From Gaiellasilicea sp963850995 (GTDB taxonomy: Bacteria; Actinomycetota; Thermoleophilia; Gaiellales; Gaiellaceae): a DNA stretch of 64,000 bases. Shown here piece by piece: positions 36,443 to 45,138 of this stretch. The notes beneath the pieces were generated by a model. That model did not search any database and was not told the origin of the DNA. It saw only the letters and a list, made by a program, of their open reading frames with translations. Each line of letters starts with the position of its first letter. The stretch's first letter is position 1. The DNA is taken from the NCBI GenBank assembly GCA_963850995.1, contig CAWKNQ010000023.1, positions 53,825-117,824 of the forward strand, in the 5' to 3' direction. The translations under genes and the position numbers were made by a program.

Positions 36443-38087
36443 GTGGCCCTGGTCAGCTTGAACGCCGTGCGCAAGTCGTACGGGAGCCGAACGGTGCTCG
36501 ACGGGCTCGACTTCGCAATCGAGCCACGCGCCCGCGTCGGCGTGATCGGCGCCAACGGCTCCGGCAAGTCGACCATGCTCCGCCTGATCGCCGGGCTCGA
36601 CGAGCCGGACGCGGGGACGTCGGTCCGTAAGCGCGGGCTCGTCGTCTCGTTCCTGCCGCAGCACCCGCTCGGCGACGAGCGGACGGCGCTCGAGACGGTG
36701 CGGGACGCGCGGCCCGACCTCGACGAGCTCGACCGCGACCTGCACCGGGTGGCCGAGGAGCTCGCCTCACCAGAGCTCGCGGCCGACCTCGACCGGATGG
36801 CGCGCGTGCTCCAGCGCCAGGAGGAGCTCGTCCGGCGCTGGGAAGCCGCCGGCGGGCCGAGCATCGAGGGCCGAGCCAGGGCGACGCTGCTCGACCTCGG
36901 CCTCGAGGAGGCCGACCTGACGCCTGCCGACGAGCGCGCTCTCCGGCGGGCAGCGGAAGCTGATCGCGCTCGCCGCCTGCCTCGCCCGCGATCCCGACGT
37001 GCTCCTGCTCGACGAGCCGGAGGCGCACCTCGACGCCGTCGGTCGTGCGCTGCTCGAGCGCCTGCTCGCGTCGTTCGGCGGCGCCGCCGTCGCGGTCTCG
37101 CACGACCGCTACCTGCTCGACGAGACGGTCAGCCAGATCGCCGAGCTCGACCGCGGCCGGATCCGGCTCTGGCCCGGCAACTACTCCGCGTACACGCTCG
37201 CCCGCGAGCTCGAGCTCGAGCGGCAACGGCAGCAGTACGTGACCCAGCAGAAGGAGATCGAGCGTCTGGAAGCGGCGATCCGCCGCTTCAAGGACTGGGC
37301 GCACCGAGTCGTCGACGAGCGCCACATCAAGCAGGCGCGCAACAAGCAGCGGCAAATCGACCGGATGGAGAAGGTGGAGCGGCCGGTGCTCGAACGGCGG
37401 AAGATCGCGCTGCGACTGCACCCGCACGAGCGCGGCGGCCGGCGGGTCTTCGAGCTCCGCCACGTCGGCGTCCAGTTCGGCGAGAACGTCGTGCTGGCCG
37501 ACGTCGAGCTGACGGTCGTGCACGGCGAGCGCGTCGGCTTCGTCGGCGCGAACGGCGCCGGCAAGAGCGTGCTCCTGAAGACCGTCGTCGGCGAGCTCGA
37601 GCCGACCGAAGGCGAGGTCTGGGTCGGGCCGTCGATCGGCATCGGCTATCTCGCCCAGGACCAGGAGACGCTCGACCCGGACGCGAGCCCGCTCGACACC
37701 GTGCGCCTGGCCCACCGCTGCTCGGAGGGCGAGGCAGTGGCGCTGCTGATGAAGTTCCTCTTCCCCTACGAGCAGGTACGCCGGGCGAACAGGCTCCTCT
37801 CCGGCGGCGAGCGGACGCGGCTGCAGCTGCTCCTGCTGATGCTGCAGCGGCCCAACCTGCTCGTGCTCGACGAGCCGACCAATCACCTCGACATCGACTC
37901 CGTCGAGGCGCTCGAGGCGGCGCTCGAGGGGTTCGACGGCACCGTCTGCGTGATCTCCCACGACCGCTATTTCCTCGACCGCATCGTCGACCGGATCGTC
38001 GAGGTCGGCGACGGCGAGGCGCGCTCCTTCGAGGGCGGCTGGTCGGACTGGTTCGAGCGCTCGCGCGCGACCGCACCCGTCGGCTGA
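36443..38087 (+). CDS. ABC-F family ATPase (one frameshift)
   Basis: Soluble ribosome-associated ABC protein with two ATPase domains and no membrane part. Domain 1: Walker A G-A-N-G-S-G-K-S-T (about 36545), Walker B V-L-L-L-D-E-P-E-A-H-L-D. Linker: a charged helical P-site-tRNA-interaction-type segment (R-Q-Q-Y-V-T-Q-Q-K-E-I-E-R-L). Domain 2: G-A-N-G-A-G-K-S-V, L-S-G-G-E-R-T-R, L-V-L-D-E-P-T-N-H-L-D. The frame breaks once: an extra C at 36935, whose removal yields A-L-S-G-G-Q-R-K-L-I-A-L, the expected first signature. Members act as translation factors or give ribosome protection against antibiotics. GTG start. Confidence 0.85.
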
Positions 38088-38144
38088 GCGTCGGCCCCTT
38101 TGGTACCGTCGCGCGCGGCCTTGCCGAACTAAAGGGGGAGTCAC

Positions 38145-40222
38145 ATGTCGCTGCACCGTGCTGTGCTGCTCGCGTTCCTCGTCTTCCTCGGGTTCCCATC
38201 GCTCGCACACGCCGCCGGGGTCTCGCCCCGCTTCGACCTGTCGAGCCCAGAGGGCGCACCGTTCCCGAGCAACCGCTGGACCGATTTCGACTTCTCGCAG
38301 AAGACCGGTCTCCGCGTCGACCTGCCGAAGCCGGACTGCGCCGTGCGCCCGTCGGACTGCGCCGACATCGACGTGCTCAACACGCTCGACGGCTTCAACC
38401 TGCAGCCGCGGATCTCGATCCCGTTCACGGGGCCGATCGATCCCGCGAGCGTCGACAGCTCCAACGTCTTCCTCGTCCGCGTGCCTGACTTGAAGGTGAC
38501 CGGGATCAACCAGATCACGTGGGAGGTCGCGGCGAACACGCTCCACGTCGAGTCGGACGAGCTGCTCCGCCAGCACACGCTGTACATCCTCGTCGTCACG
38601 ACCGGTATCCGGGACGCCTCGGGCCAGCCGATCCGCTCGGCCTTCTTCCGCCCGACCATGCACAGCGCCATGTCCGCGCTCGTGCGCGGGCTCCCCGGAA
38701 AGCTCCGCCTACCGGACGTCGCCGTCGCGACCGTCTTCACGACGCAGAGCGCGACGGCTCAGCTCGAGCAGGTGCGCCGCCAGATCAAGGATTCGTCCCC
38801 GGCACCCGCGGACTTCCTGCTCGGCGCGGGCGGCGCGCGGACGGTCTTCCCGCTCGCGGACGTGACGTCGATCCTCTTCTCCCGGCAGACGGGCACCGCG
38901 CCGGTGTTCAGCGTCTCCCCGACCGGGACGCCGTTCCTCTCCCTCTACCCGGGGAGCATCGGCACCGTCGCGTTCGGGAGCCTACGAGTCGCCGGACTAC
39001 CAGACGGCGTCGAAGGTGATTCCGGCCACGGGTACGCGCACGGGCGTCCCGGTGGTGCAGGGGACGAACCGGGTCCACTTCAACCTGTTCCTGCCGGCCG
39101 GGACCGCCCCCACGGGCGGCTGGCCCGTCGCGATCTTCGGGCACGGGTTCGGCGACAGCAAGAACGGGAGCCCGTTCCTCGTCGCGTCGTCGATGGCCCG
39201 CCGCGGGATCGCGACGATCGCGATCAACGTCGTCGGCCACGGCGGCGGCGACCTCGGCACGCTGATCGTGAACCGGGCGTCGGGCCCGCCGGTCGTCCTG
39301 CCTGCGGGCGGCCGCGGCATCGACCAGGACGGCAACGGGACGATCGACTCGACCGAGGGCGTGAACGCGGTCGCGCCGCAGGGGATCGTCTCGAACCGCG
39401 ACGGCCTCCGCCAGACCGTGATCGACCTGATGCAGCTCGTGCGCGAGCTCGAGGTCGGGATGGACGTCGACGGGAACGGGACGCGCGACCTCGACCCGTC
39501 CCGGATCTCGTACTTCGGCCAGTCGTTCGGGGGCATCTACGGGACGAAGTTCCTCGCCGTCGAGCCGAACGTGCGCACCGGCGTCCCGAACGTCCCCGGC
39601 GGCGCGATCGTCGAGATCGCCCGGTTGAGCCCGGTGTTCCGGCCCCTGACCTGGCTCAGCCTCGCCGGTCGCACGCCGTCGCTCGTGAACCTGCCGGGCC
39701 CGTTCGCAGTTCGCGGAGAACATGCCGCTGCGGAACCAGCCGCCGCTCGTCGACACGGTGCCGGGCGCGAGTGCGATCCAGCAGGCGCTCGAGCAATCCG
39801 AGTGGGTGACCCAGGCCGGCAACCCGGCCGCCTACGCGCCGCACCTTCGCGCCAGTCCCCTGGACGGCGTGCCGGCGAAGTCGATCATCCTCCAGTACGC
39901 GCGGGGTGACCAGACGGTGCCGAACCCGACCACCTCGGCGATCATCCGCGCCGGCGGGATTCAGGATCGGACGACCGCGTTCCGGAACGACCTCGCGTTC
40001 GCGTCCGACCCGACCTTCCCGAAGAACCCGCACACGTTCCTGACCCGGTTGCCGGGCCTCGCCCCGCCCGCTCCGGCGGCCGTGGCGATCGCCGCCCAGG
40101 ATCAGATCGCGCAGTTCTTCGCCTCCGACGGCAGCGTCGTCGTCGATCCCGACGGAGCGGGGCCGCTGTTCGAGACACCCATCTCCGGCGAGCCGTGGGA
40201 GGATCTCGCGTATATCCCGTGA
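38145..40222 (+). CDS. Secreted alpha/beta-hydrolase, lipase-like (two frameshifts)
   Basis: Signal peptide (residues 1-23, ending A-H-A-A), an N-terminal beta-rich region with an Ig-like fold (I-S-I-P-F-T-G-P-I-D-P-A-S-V-D), then an alpha/beta-hydrolase domain. The oxyanion region is V-A-I-F-G-H-G-F-G-D-S-K and the nucleophile elbow is I-S-Y-F-G-Q-S-F-G-G-I-Y-G. The late segment S-I-I-L-Q-Y-A-R-G-D-Q-T-V-P-N carries the likely acid Asp, and a His occurs near K-N-P-H-T-F. An AAGGGGGAG ribosome-binding site precedes the ATG. Extra bases at 38982 and 39709 break the frame; dropping them joins F-G-S to Y-E-S-P-D-Y and P-F-A to F-A-E-N-M. It resembles bacterial virulence-factor-lipase-type proteins; the substrate is unknown. 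Confidence 0.78.
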
Positions 40223-40245
40223 GCTCCTGGAGCTGCTCGAGGCGG

Positions 40246-40272
40246 GGCCAAGTAACAGTCTGTTGCTTGGCC
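40246..40272 (+). terminator. Hairpin after the lipase gene
   Basis: Thirteen-bp arms GGCCAAGTAACAG / CTGTTGCTTGGCC with one T/G mismatch and a single-base loop, 24 nt after the lipase stop. It overlaps the TTG proposed as start of the next small gene, so it could be terminator, attenuator or both. Confidence 0.55.
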
Positions 40273-40598
40273 TCGCCTGGCTCGCGGGACAGGAGGTCGA
40301 GCTCGACGCGGACGAGGTGAAGGGGGCGGTCCGCCGCGCCGAGCTGCTGCTCGCCGCGGGCGGCGACCCACACCGCGAGCTCGAGCTGGACGGTCGTGCG
40401 GTGACCGCCGTCGCAGACGACCTCGACGACCCGGCCGCACGGGACAGGTTCGAGGACGCGCTCGCCCGGCTCACCGCCGCGGGGGAGGACTTGGCGGCGG
40501 TGAGCGACGGGCTTGCGCGGCTGCGGGCGCAGCCGGACCTGGCGTGGCGGTGCTACGCGTGCGCGCTGCTCGCGGAGGCGATCGGCAGCGACGCCTGA
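40263..40598 (+). CDS. Hypothetical helical protein, 111 aa
   Basis: Mostly alpha-helical, acidic and Ala/Leu-rich (A-V-R-R-A-E-L-L-L-A-A-G-G, about 24-36; A-L-A-R-L-T-A-A-G-E-D-L). The frame is open further upstream, and a CTG at 40227 would add residues E-L-L-E-A-G-P. TTG is taken as the conservative start. Its end overlaps the end of the convergent MFS gene by 46 bp. No family recognised. Confidence 0.5.
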   Translation: MLGLAWLAGQEVELDADEVKGAVRRAELLLAAGGDPHRELELDGRAVTAVADDLDDPAARDRFEDALARLTAAGEDLAAVSDGLARLRAQPDLAWRCYACALLAEAIGSDA

Positions 40599-41833
40599 TC
40601 CTCGAGCTCGGACATCCGGCCGACCGATCGAACCGGTGAGAGCAGGATCGGCACGACCGCGAGCAGGCCGCCGAGCGCACCGATCAGAATCGTCTCGCGC
40701 AGGCCGATCGCGGAGCCGAGGGCTCCCCCGACGAGCCCGCCGAACGGAATGACGCCCCAGACGACGAACCTTCGTGACGCGTTCGCGCGGCCGAGCATCC
40801 GGTCGGGCGTGATCGCCTGGATCAGGCTGATCCCGGTGACGTTGAAGAGGATGCCGCCGAAGCCGATGATCATCACGCTCGCCGTGATGAAGGGAATCGC
40901 AAAGTCTTGCGGGGCAAGCGCGATCAGGAGCGATCCGGGCGAGAAGAGCAGCGCGGCCAGCACGATCGTCCTGCCGACGCCGAGCCACTGGCCGATCCGT
41001 CCGGCCGTCAGCGCGGCGGCGAGCGCGCCGAGGCTCCCGACCGACAGCACGATCCCGATCGTGCCGGCGGAGAGGCCGAGCTCCCGCACCGCGTAGACGA
41101 GCAGGATCGAGTAGACGACGTTGGAGAAGAAGTTCGAGAGCGCGACGGCCGCGACCATGCCGCGCTGGTACGGGTGGGTGAACACATACCGCAGCCCTTC
41201 GAGCAGCTCGGCCCGCATCGACCGGCGCTCCTCGCGCGCAGCGACCTCCTCCTGCGTCCGGATCACGCCGAGCAGCACGGCGGAGACGAGGAAGCTGACC
41301 GCGTCGACCAGGATCGCAACCGGCGCGGTGAGCGCGGCGACGAGGCCGCCGGCCATGCCGGGGCCGGCGATGTTCGCGGCGGCGCGGCTGAGCTCGAGCT
41401 TCGAGTTGCCCTCGACGACCTGGCTCCGGCCGACGAGGGAAGGGAGGTACGACTGGTAGGCGAGGTCGTAGAACACCGTCCCGATGCCATGCACGAAGCC
41501 GACCGCGTAGAGCTGCCAGATCGTCAGCGCGTCGAGCCAGTACGCGATCGGGATCGTGGCGAGTGCGAGGGCGCGCACGAGGTCGCCGCCGATCAGGATC
41601 GGACGCCGCCGCATCCGGTCGACCCAGACGCCGGCCGGCAGCGTGAAGAGCAGGAAGGGCACGAACCCGACCGTCGTGAGCGCCGCCACGCGAAACGTGC
41701 TCTCCTCGAGCACGAGGATCGCGACGAGCGGCAGCGCCAGGAACGTGACCTGCGAGCCGACCTGGCTGATCGTCTCCGAGCCCCAGAGCGCGAGGAAGTC
41801 GCGGTGTCGCCAGAGACCCCCGGGACGACGCAC
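40553..41833 (-). CDS. MFS transporter, EntS-like
   Basis: Major-facilitator exporter, 426 residues with about 11-12 predicted helices. The N-terminus F-L-A-L-W-G-S-E-T-I-S-Q-V-G-S-Q and the helix 2-3 loop P-A-G-V-W-V-D-R-M-R-R-R-P are typical of the EntS/enterobactin-exporter-like group (MFS_3). It lies 2 nt after the DUF4097 gene in the same orientation and shares its operon. Substrate unknown; siderophore or drug export is possible but not shown. Confidence 0.88.
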   Translation of the reverse strand: MRRPGGLWRHRDFLALWGSETISQVGSQVTFLALPLVAILVLEESTFRVAALTTVGFVPFLLFTLPAGVWVDRMRRRPILIGGDLVRALALATIPIAYWLDALTIWQLYAVGFVHGIGTVFYDLAYQSYLPSLVGRSQVVEGNSKLELSRAAANIAGPGMAGGLVAALTAPVAILVDAVSFLVSAVLLGVIRTQEEVAAREERRSMRAELLEGLRYVFTHPYQRGMVAAVALSNFFSNVVYSILLVYAVRELGLSAGTIGIVLSVGSLGALAAALTAGRIGQWLGVGRTIVLAALLFSPGSLLIALAPQDFAIPFITASVMIIGFGGILFNVTGISLIQAITPDRMLGRANASRRFVVWGVIPFGGLVGGALGSAIGLRETILIGALGGLLAVVPILLSPVRSVGRMSELEDQASLPIASASSAHA

Positions 41834-41835
41834 GG

Positions 41836-42675
41836 CTATGCGAATGCTTGGGCCGCGCGGCTGATCTTCACGTCGCCGCTGACCGTGCGGACGCGGAGCG
41901 CCGTTTCCGGCCCGTCGGTGCGCGCCGGCGCGTCGCTGACGTCGAGCTCGGAGCCGATCGTGCCGCTGACGGAGTTGACGTCGAGCCGGACTCGGAGCCC
42001 GCGGCGGATCGCCACGAGCACGTCGCCCGAGACGGCCTTCAGCGCGATCTCACCAGGCCCGGCGGCGCGGGCGATCTGGTCGCCGGAGACCGTGGAGACG
42101 GTCAAGTCGCCCGACACCTCCTCGGTCACGACGTCCCCCGAGACCGACGTGATGGTGAGCCCGGCGAGCGCCTCCCTGACGATGACGTCACCGGAGACGG
42201 TATTCACGGTCGCGCGGCCCTCGACACGGTCGATGCGGGCGTCGCCGCTCGCCGTCTTCAGCTCGAGCGAGCCACCGATCTGATCGAGGCTCAGGTCGCC
42301 GGAGGCAGTGCGCACGCGTGCGTCGCCGAGCGAGCCGTGGACCTTGACGTCGGCCGAAGCCGTCTCGGCCTCGAGGTCGCTGCCGTGCGGGCACGTGATC
42401 CGGATGCTCACCTTCGGTGATGTGATGCCCCAGTTGCCGATCGAGATCGACCAGCTGCGCCCTTCGATCTCGACCTCGACCTCGCCGCCGCGGGCACGGA
42501 GGCTTGCATTCGCGATCGCCTGCCGGGTCGCGTCCGAGTCGTTCAGCGCCGTCAGCTCGACCGTGGTCTCGTCCGTATCCGCGGTCTCGATCCGGACGTC
42601 GCCCGCAGGGTTGCGCACCTTCAGGCGGGCGCGGCCGGTGGCGAAGGTCTCGCGGCGGCTATCCACGGCGGACAC
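41836..42675 (-). CDS. DUF4097 (toastrack/adhesin-like) beta-helix protein
   Basis: 279 residues built from repeated short strands with V-x-T-x-S-G-D-V/L as recurrent turn: R-T-A-S-G-D, K-T-A-S-G-D, N-T-V-S-G-D, T-S-V-S-G-D, S-T-V-S-G-D, K-A-V-S-G-D, R-T-V-S-G-D (about residues 120-270). This is characteristic of DUF4097. There is no signal peptide or membrane anchor. Such proteins are often in operons with regulators and membrane proteins; the function is not established. Its start lies 17 nt inside a small upstream ORF. Confidence 0.85.
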   Translation of the reverse strand: MSAVDSRRETFATGRARLKVRNPAGDVRIETADTDETTVELTALNDSDATRQAIANASLRARGGEVEVEIEGRSWSISIGNWGITSPKVSIRITCPHGSDLEAETASADVKVHGSLGDARVRTASGDLSLDQIGGSLELKTASGDARIDRVEGRATVNTVSGDVIVREALAGLTITSVSGDVVTEEVSGDLTVSTVSGDQIARAAGPGEIALKAVSGDVLVAIRRGLRVRLDVNSVSGTIGSELDVSDAPARTDGPETALRVRTVSGDVKISRAAQAFA

Positions 42676-42781
42676 CCTTGCGACGCGCGGGCTTCACGAC
42701 ACGCTCATCACGAACCGGGTTGATCCAGTCGGGGACGAGGATGATGCCGGTGCCGTAGGGAATGGGATGCAAGCGAGACAT
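42659..42781 (-). CDS. Small basic protein, 40 aa
   Basis: Begins M-S-R-L-H-P-I-P-Y-G-T-G and ends with a Lys/Arg-rich tail. The ATG follows an AAAGGAGCT ribosome-binding site at ideal spacing, and the stop overlaps the start of the DUF4097 gene, so translation of the two is likely coupled. No family recognised. It could be a genuine small protein or a leader peptide. Confidence 0.5.
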   Translation of the reverse strand: MSRLHPIPYGTGIILVPDWINPVRDERVVKPARRKGVRRG

Positions 42782-42792
42782 TTGAGCTCCTT

Positions 42793-43245
42793 TCAGCTCT
42801 CTGCGTAGCCGGACAGACGCCGGCCCGCTCGGATGGAACGGGTCTCGAGGCCGCGCGCGAGCGCGTGAATGCTCCACGAGTTGACGGAGAGGCCTTCTCC
42901 CGACGCCGCGATCTCGATCCGCGACTTGAGGGCGTCCGGGAGGCGCAGCGTGATTCGCGCCGTGAGCGCATCGTCGCCGGGGGCCGGGGCCGGAGCGGCC
43001 TCCTCCTCCTCGACGTAGACGAGCTCGGGCTCACGGCCCGCGAGCCTGACCTCGATGCGGCCCGGAACCTGCCCGTTCAGCGCCAGGGCGATCTCCCCCA
43101 GCAGGTCGAGCAGCCTCAGCTGGAGCGCGGGCTCGATCGCCTGCGCGAGCCTCCGGCCCGCTTCCTGGGCCGCCTGGTCGCCGGCGAGCGCCGCCGCGGC
43201 GGCGAGGTCTTCCTGAAGCGCGTGAACGTACGGTGCCATCTCCAT
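42793..43245 (-). CDS. RHH/HicB-like DNA-binding regulator, 150 aa
   Basis: The C-terminal segment A-R-I-T-L-R-L-P-D-A-L-K-S-R-I-E-I-A-A-S-G-E-G-L-S-V-N (about residues 94-120) is a ribbon-helix-helix motif of the Arc/HicB type (beta strand, helix, S-V-N-S turn, helix). The N-terminal 60 residues are helical (A-A-A-A-L-A-G-D-Q-A-A-Q-E) and may mediate oligomerisation. A run of Glu and Pro (about 75-90) links the parts. It is first in a minus-strand operon with the small protein, DUF4097 and MFS genes, and directly behind a palindromic region, so it is probably an autorepressor. Confidence 0.72.
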   Translation of the reverse strand: MEMAPYVHALQEDLAAAAALAGDQAAQEAGRRLAQAIEPALQLRLLDLLGEIALALNGQVPGRIEVRLAGREPELVYVEEEEAAPAPAPGDDALTARITLRLPDALKSRIEIAASGEGLSVNSWSIHALARGLETRSIRAGRRLSGYAES

Positions 43246-43255
43246 GGCGGCACTA

Positions 43256-43317
43256 TGACATCATTGTGATGTCTTGTCAAGTCACACTGACATCCCCACG
43301 TGGTCGAGATGATGTCA
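43256..43317. promoter_or_regulatory. Repeated TGACATC/GATGTCA half-sites, likely RHH operator
   Basis: Half-sites lie at 43256-43262 (TGACATC), 43268-43273 (GATGTC), 43288-43294 (TGACATC) and 43311-43317 (GATGTCA), forming two inverted pairs. The first is almost a perfect palindrome (GACATCA, 3 nt, TGATGTC). They occupy the gap between the RHH-regulator operon and the divergent ABC exporter, so one regulator could control both. AT content is locally raised. Binding is inferred. Confidence 0.6.
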
Positions 43318-43380
43318 CGAGGTCCTAAGCCCAATTCCCGAGCGGGATCGAGGGCCTGCGCTGGTAGCTTCGAAGCTCCT

Positions 43381-45138
43381 GTGGAGCACGTCGATCCCCC
43401 GGATCTCGGGCTGCGCCCGACCCTGCTTCGGCTCGTCCCCCTCTGGTGGGAGCAGCGACGCCTGGTCGGAATCGGGCTCGTCTTCGCGCTCGCGTTCACG
43501 GCGCTCTCGATCACGATCCCGATCCTGATCTCGCGGGTCGTCGACGAGGCGATCGTCGGCCCGGACAAGGAGCGGCTGCTGCCCTACCTCGGCGCGATCC
43601 TCGTCCTCGCAGCGCTCCGCTTCGTGGTCAACTTCTCCCGGCGCTTCGCGACCGCCCGCGTCGGGATAGCGGTCGAGGCGCGCCTGCGCGGGTTGCTCTA
43701 CCACGCCTACCTCACGTATCCGCGCGCGTTCTTCGACCGGCATGCGACCGGCGAGGTGATCTCCCGTGCGACGAACGACATCTATCCGGTTCGCTACTTC
43801 ATCGGCTGGGGAGTCGTGCAGGGCGTCCAGAGCGCGATGATGATCGTCGCCGCGGCGATCGTGCTCCTGAGCGTGAACGCGCGGCTGGCGCTCTTCTCGG
43901 CGCTCGTGATGCCCGCGATCGCCGTGCTCACGTTCGTGTTCGCGCACCGGCTCTTCCCGATCTCCCGGCTCGTCCAGGCGAAGAAAGGCCACCTGACCGA
44001 GGCGACCGACGAGGCGGTCGTCGGGATCGAGATGGTGCAGGCGTTCGGCCGCGAAGAGGACGTCCGCACCCGCTTCCTCGGCCGGGCCGAGGCGGTCAGG
44101 CACGAGACGATGCGGCAGGCAAAGGTCGAGGCGCACTACCTCCCCGGCCTGCTCTTCCTCCCCACGCTCGGCATCGCGGCGGTGCTCCTCCTCGGTGGTC
44201 GCGACGTGATCGCGGGCGAGCTCACGATCGGCGAGTTCATGCTCTTCGTCAGCCTGCTCTTGCAGTTGGTCTGGCCGCTCGAGGCGCTCGGCTGGATCAT
44301 CAACCTCGGCCAGCGCGCGGTCGCCTCGGCCGGGCGCAGCTTCGCCTGGCTCGAGGGCATCCGCCCGCTGCCCGAGCCGACCGAGCCACGGCACCTCCCG
44401 GACGGGCCGCTGCGCGTGGCCTTCGAGGACGTCCACTTCTCCTACGGCAGCGGCAGCGAGGTGCTGCGCGGCGTCGAGCTCACCGTCGAGCCGGGCGAGA
44501 TCGTCGCCGTCTGCGGCCCGACGGGCTCGGGGAAGACGACGCTGCTCAACCTGCTGCCGCGCTTCTACGACCCGACCTCGGGCCGCGTCCTCCTCGGCGG
44601 CGTCGACACGCGCGACGTGCCGGTGGCGGAGCTCCGCGGCGCGGTCGCGATCGTGACCCAGAAGCCGGTGCTCTTCTCGGTGCTCCTGCGCGAGAACCTG
44701 CTCTCCGCGCGGCCCGACGCCGCCTGGGAGGAGGTGCTCGCCGCCTGCGACGCCGCCGGCGTCTCGTCGTTCGTCGACGATCTTCCCGAGGGCTACGAGA
44801 CGCTGATCGGCGAGCGCGGCGTCAACCTCTCCGGCGGGCAGCGGCAGCGCGTCGCGCTCGCCCGCGCCCTGCTCGCCGGCGCCCGCGTGCTCGTCCTCGA
44901 CGACCCGATGTCCGCGGTCGACACCGAGACCGAGCGGCTGCTGGTCGAGAACCTCCGCCCCGCCGTGGCCGGCCGCACGGTGCTCGTCGCGACTCAGCGT
45001 CTCTCCACCATCGGCGTCTCGGACCGCGTGGTCGTGCTCGAGGACGGCTGCGTCGCCGAGCAGGGCAAGCCGGCGACGCTGCTCGCCGCCGGCGGTCTCT
45101 TCACGGCGCTCTTCGGAGACGAGTCCGTTGCCGCCTAG
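43381..45138 (+). CDS. Heterodimeric ABC exporter, degenerate-site half
   Basis: Type I/IV exporter half: six transmembrane helices (about residues 25-310) plus an ATPase domain. Walker A is G-P-T-G-S-G-K-T-T, the signature is N-L-S-G-G-Q-R-Q-R, and Walker B is V-L-V-L-D-D-P-M-S-A-V-D, with Asp in place of the catalytic Glu. In TM287/288-type heterodimers this half forms the non-hydrolysing site. The GTG is chosen as start; the frame is open to 43300, but the added N-terminus has no family character. It overlaps the partner gene by 11 bp. Substrate unknown; multidrug or lipid export is typical. Confidence 0.88.
   Translation: MEHVDPPDLGLRPTLLRLVPLWWEQRRLVGIGLVFALAFTALSITIPILISRVVDEAIVGPDKERLLPYLGAILVLAALRFVVNFSRRFATARVGIAVEARLRGLLYHAYLTYPRAFFDRHATGEVISRATNDIYPVRYFIGWGVVQGVQSAMMIVAAAIVLLSVNARLALFSALVMPAIAVLTFVFAHRLFPISRLVQAKKGHLTEATDEAVVGIEMVQAFGREEDVRTRFLGRAEAVRHETMRQAKVEAHYLPGLLFLPTLGIAAVLLLGGRDVIAGELTIGEFMLFVSLLLQLVWPLEALGWIINLGQRAVASAGRSFAWLEGIRPLPEPTEPRHLPDGPLRVAFEDVHFSYGSGSEVLRGVELTVEPGEIVAVCGPTGSGKTTLLNLLPRFYDPTSGRVLLGGVDTRDVPVAELRGAVAIVTQKPVLFSVLLRENLLSARPDAAWEEVLAACDAAGVSSFVDDLPEGYETLIGERGVNLSGGQRQRVALARALLAGARVLVLDDPMSAVDTETERLLVENLRPAVAGRTVLVATQRLSTIGVSDRVVVLEDGCVAEQGKPATLLAAGGLFTALFGDESVAA

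Noticed and set aside
36453..36864. Second gene antisense to the ABC-F start
   Set aside because: Composition is a shadow of the ABC-F frame; there is no start signal or family character.
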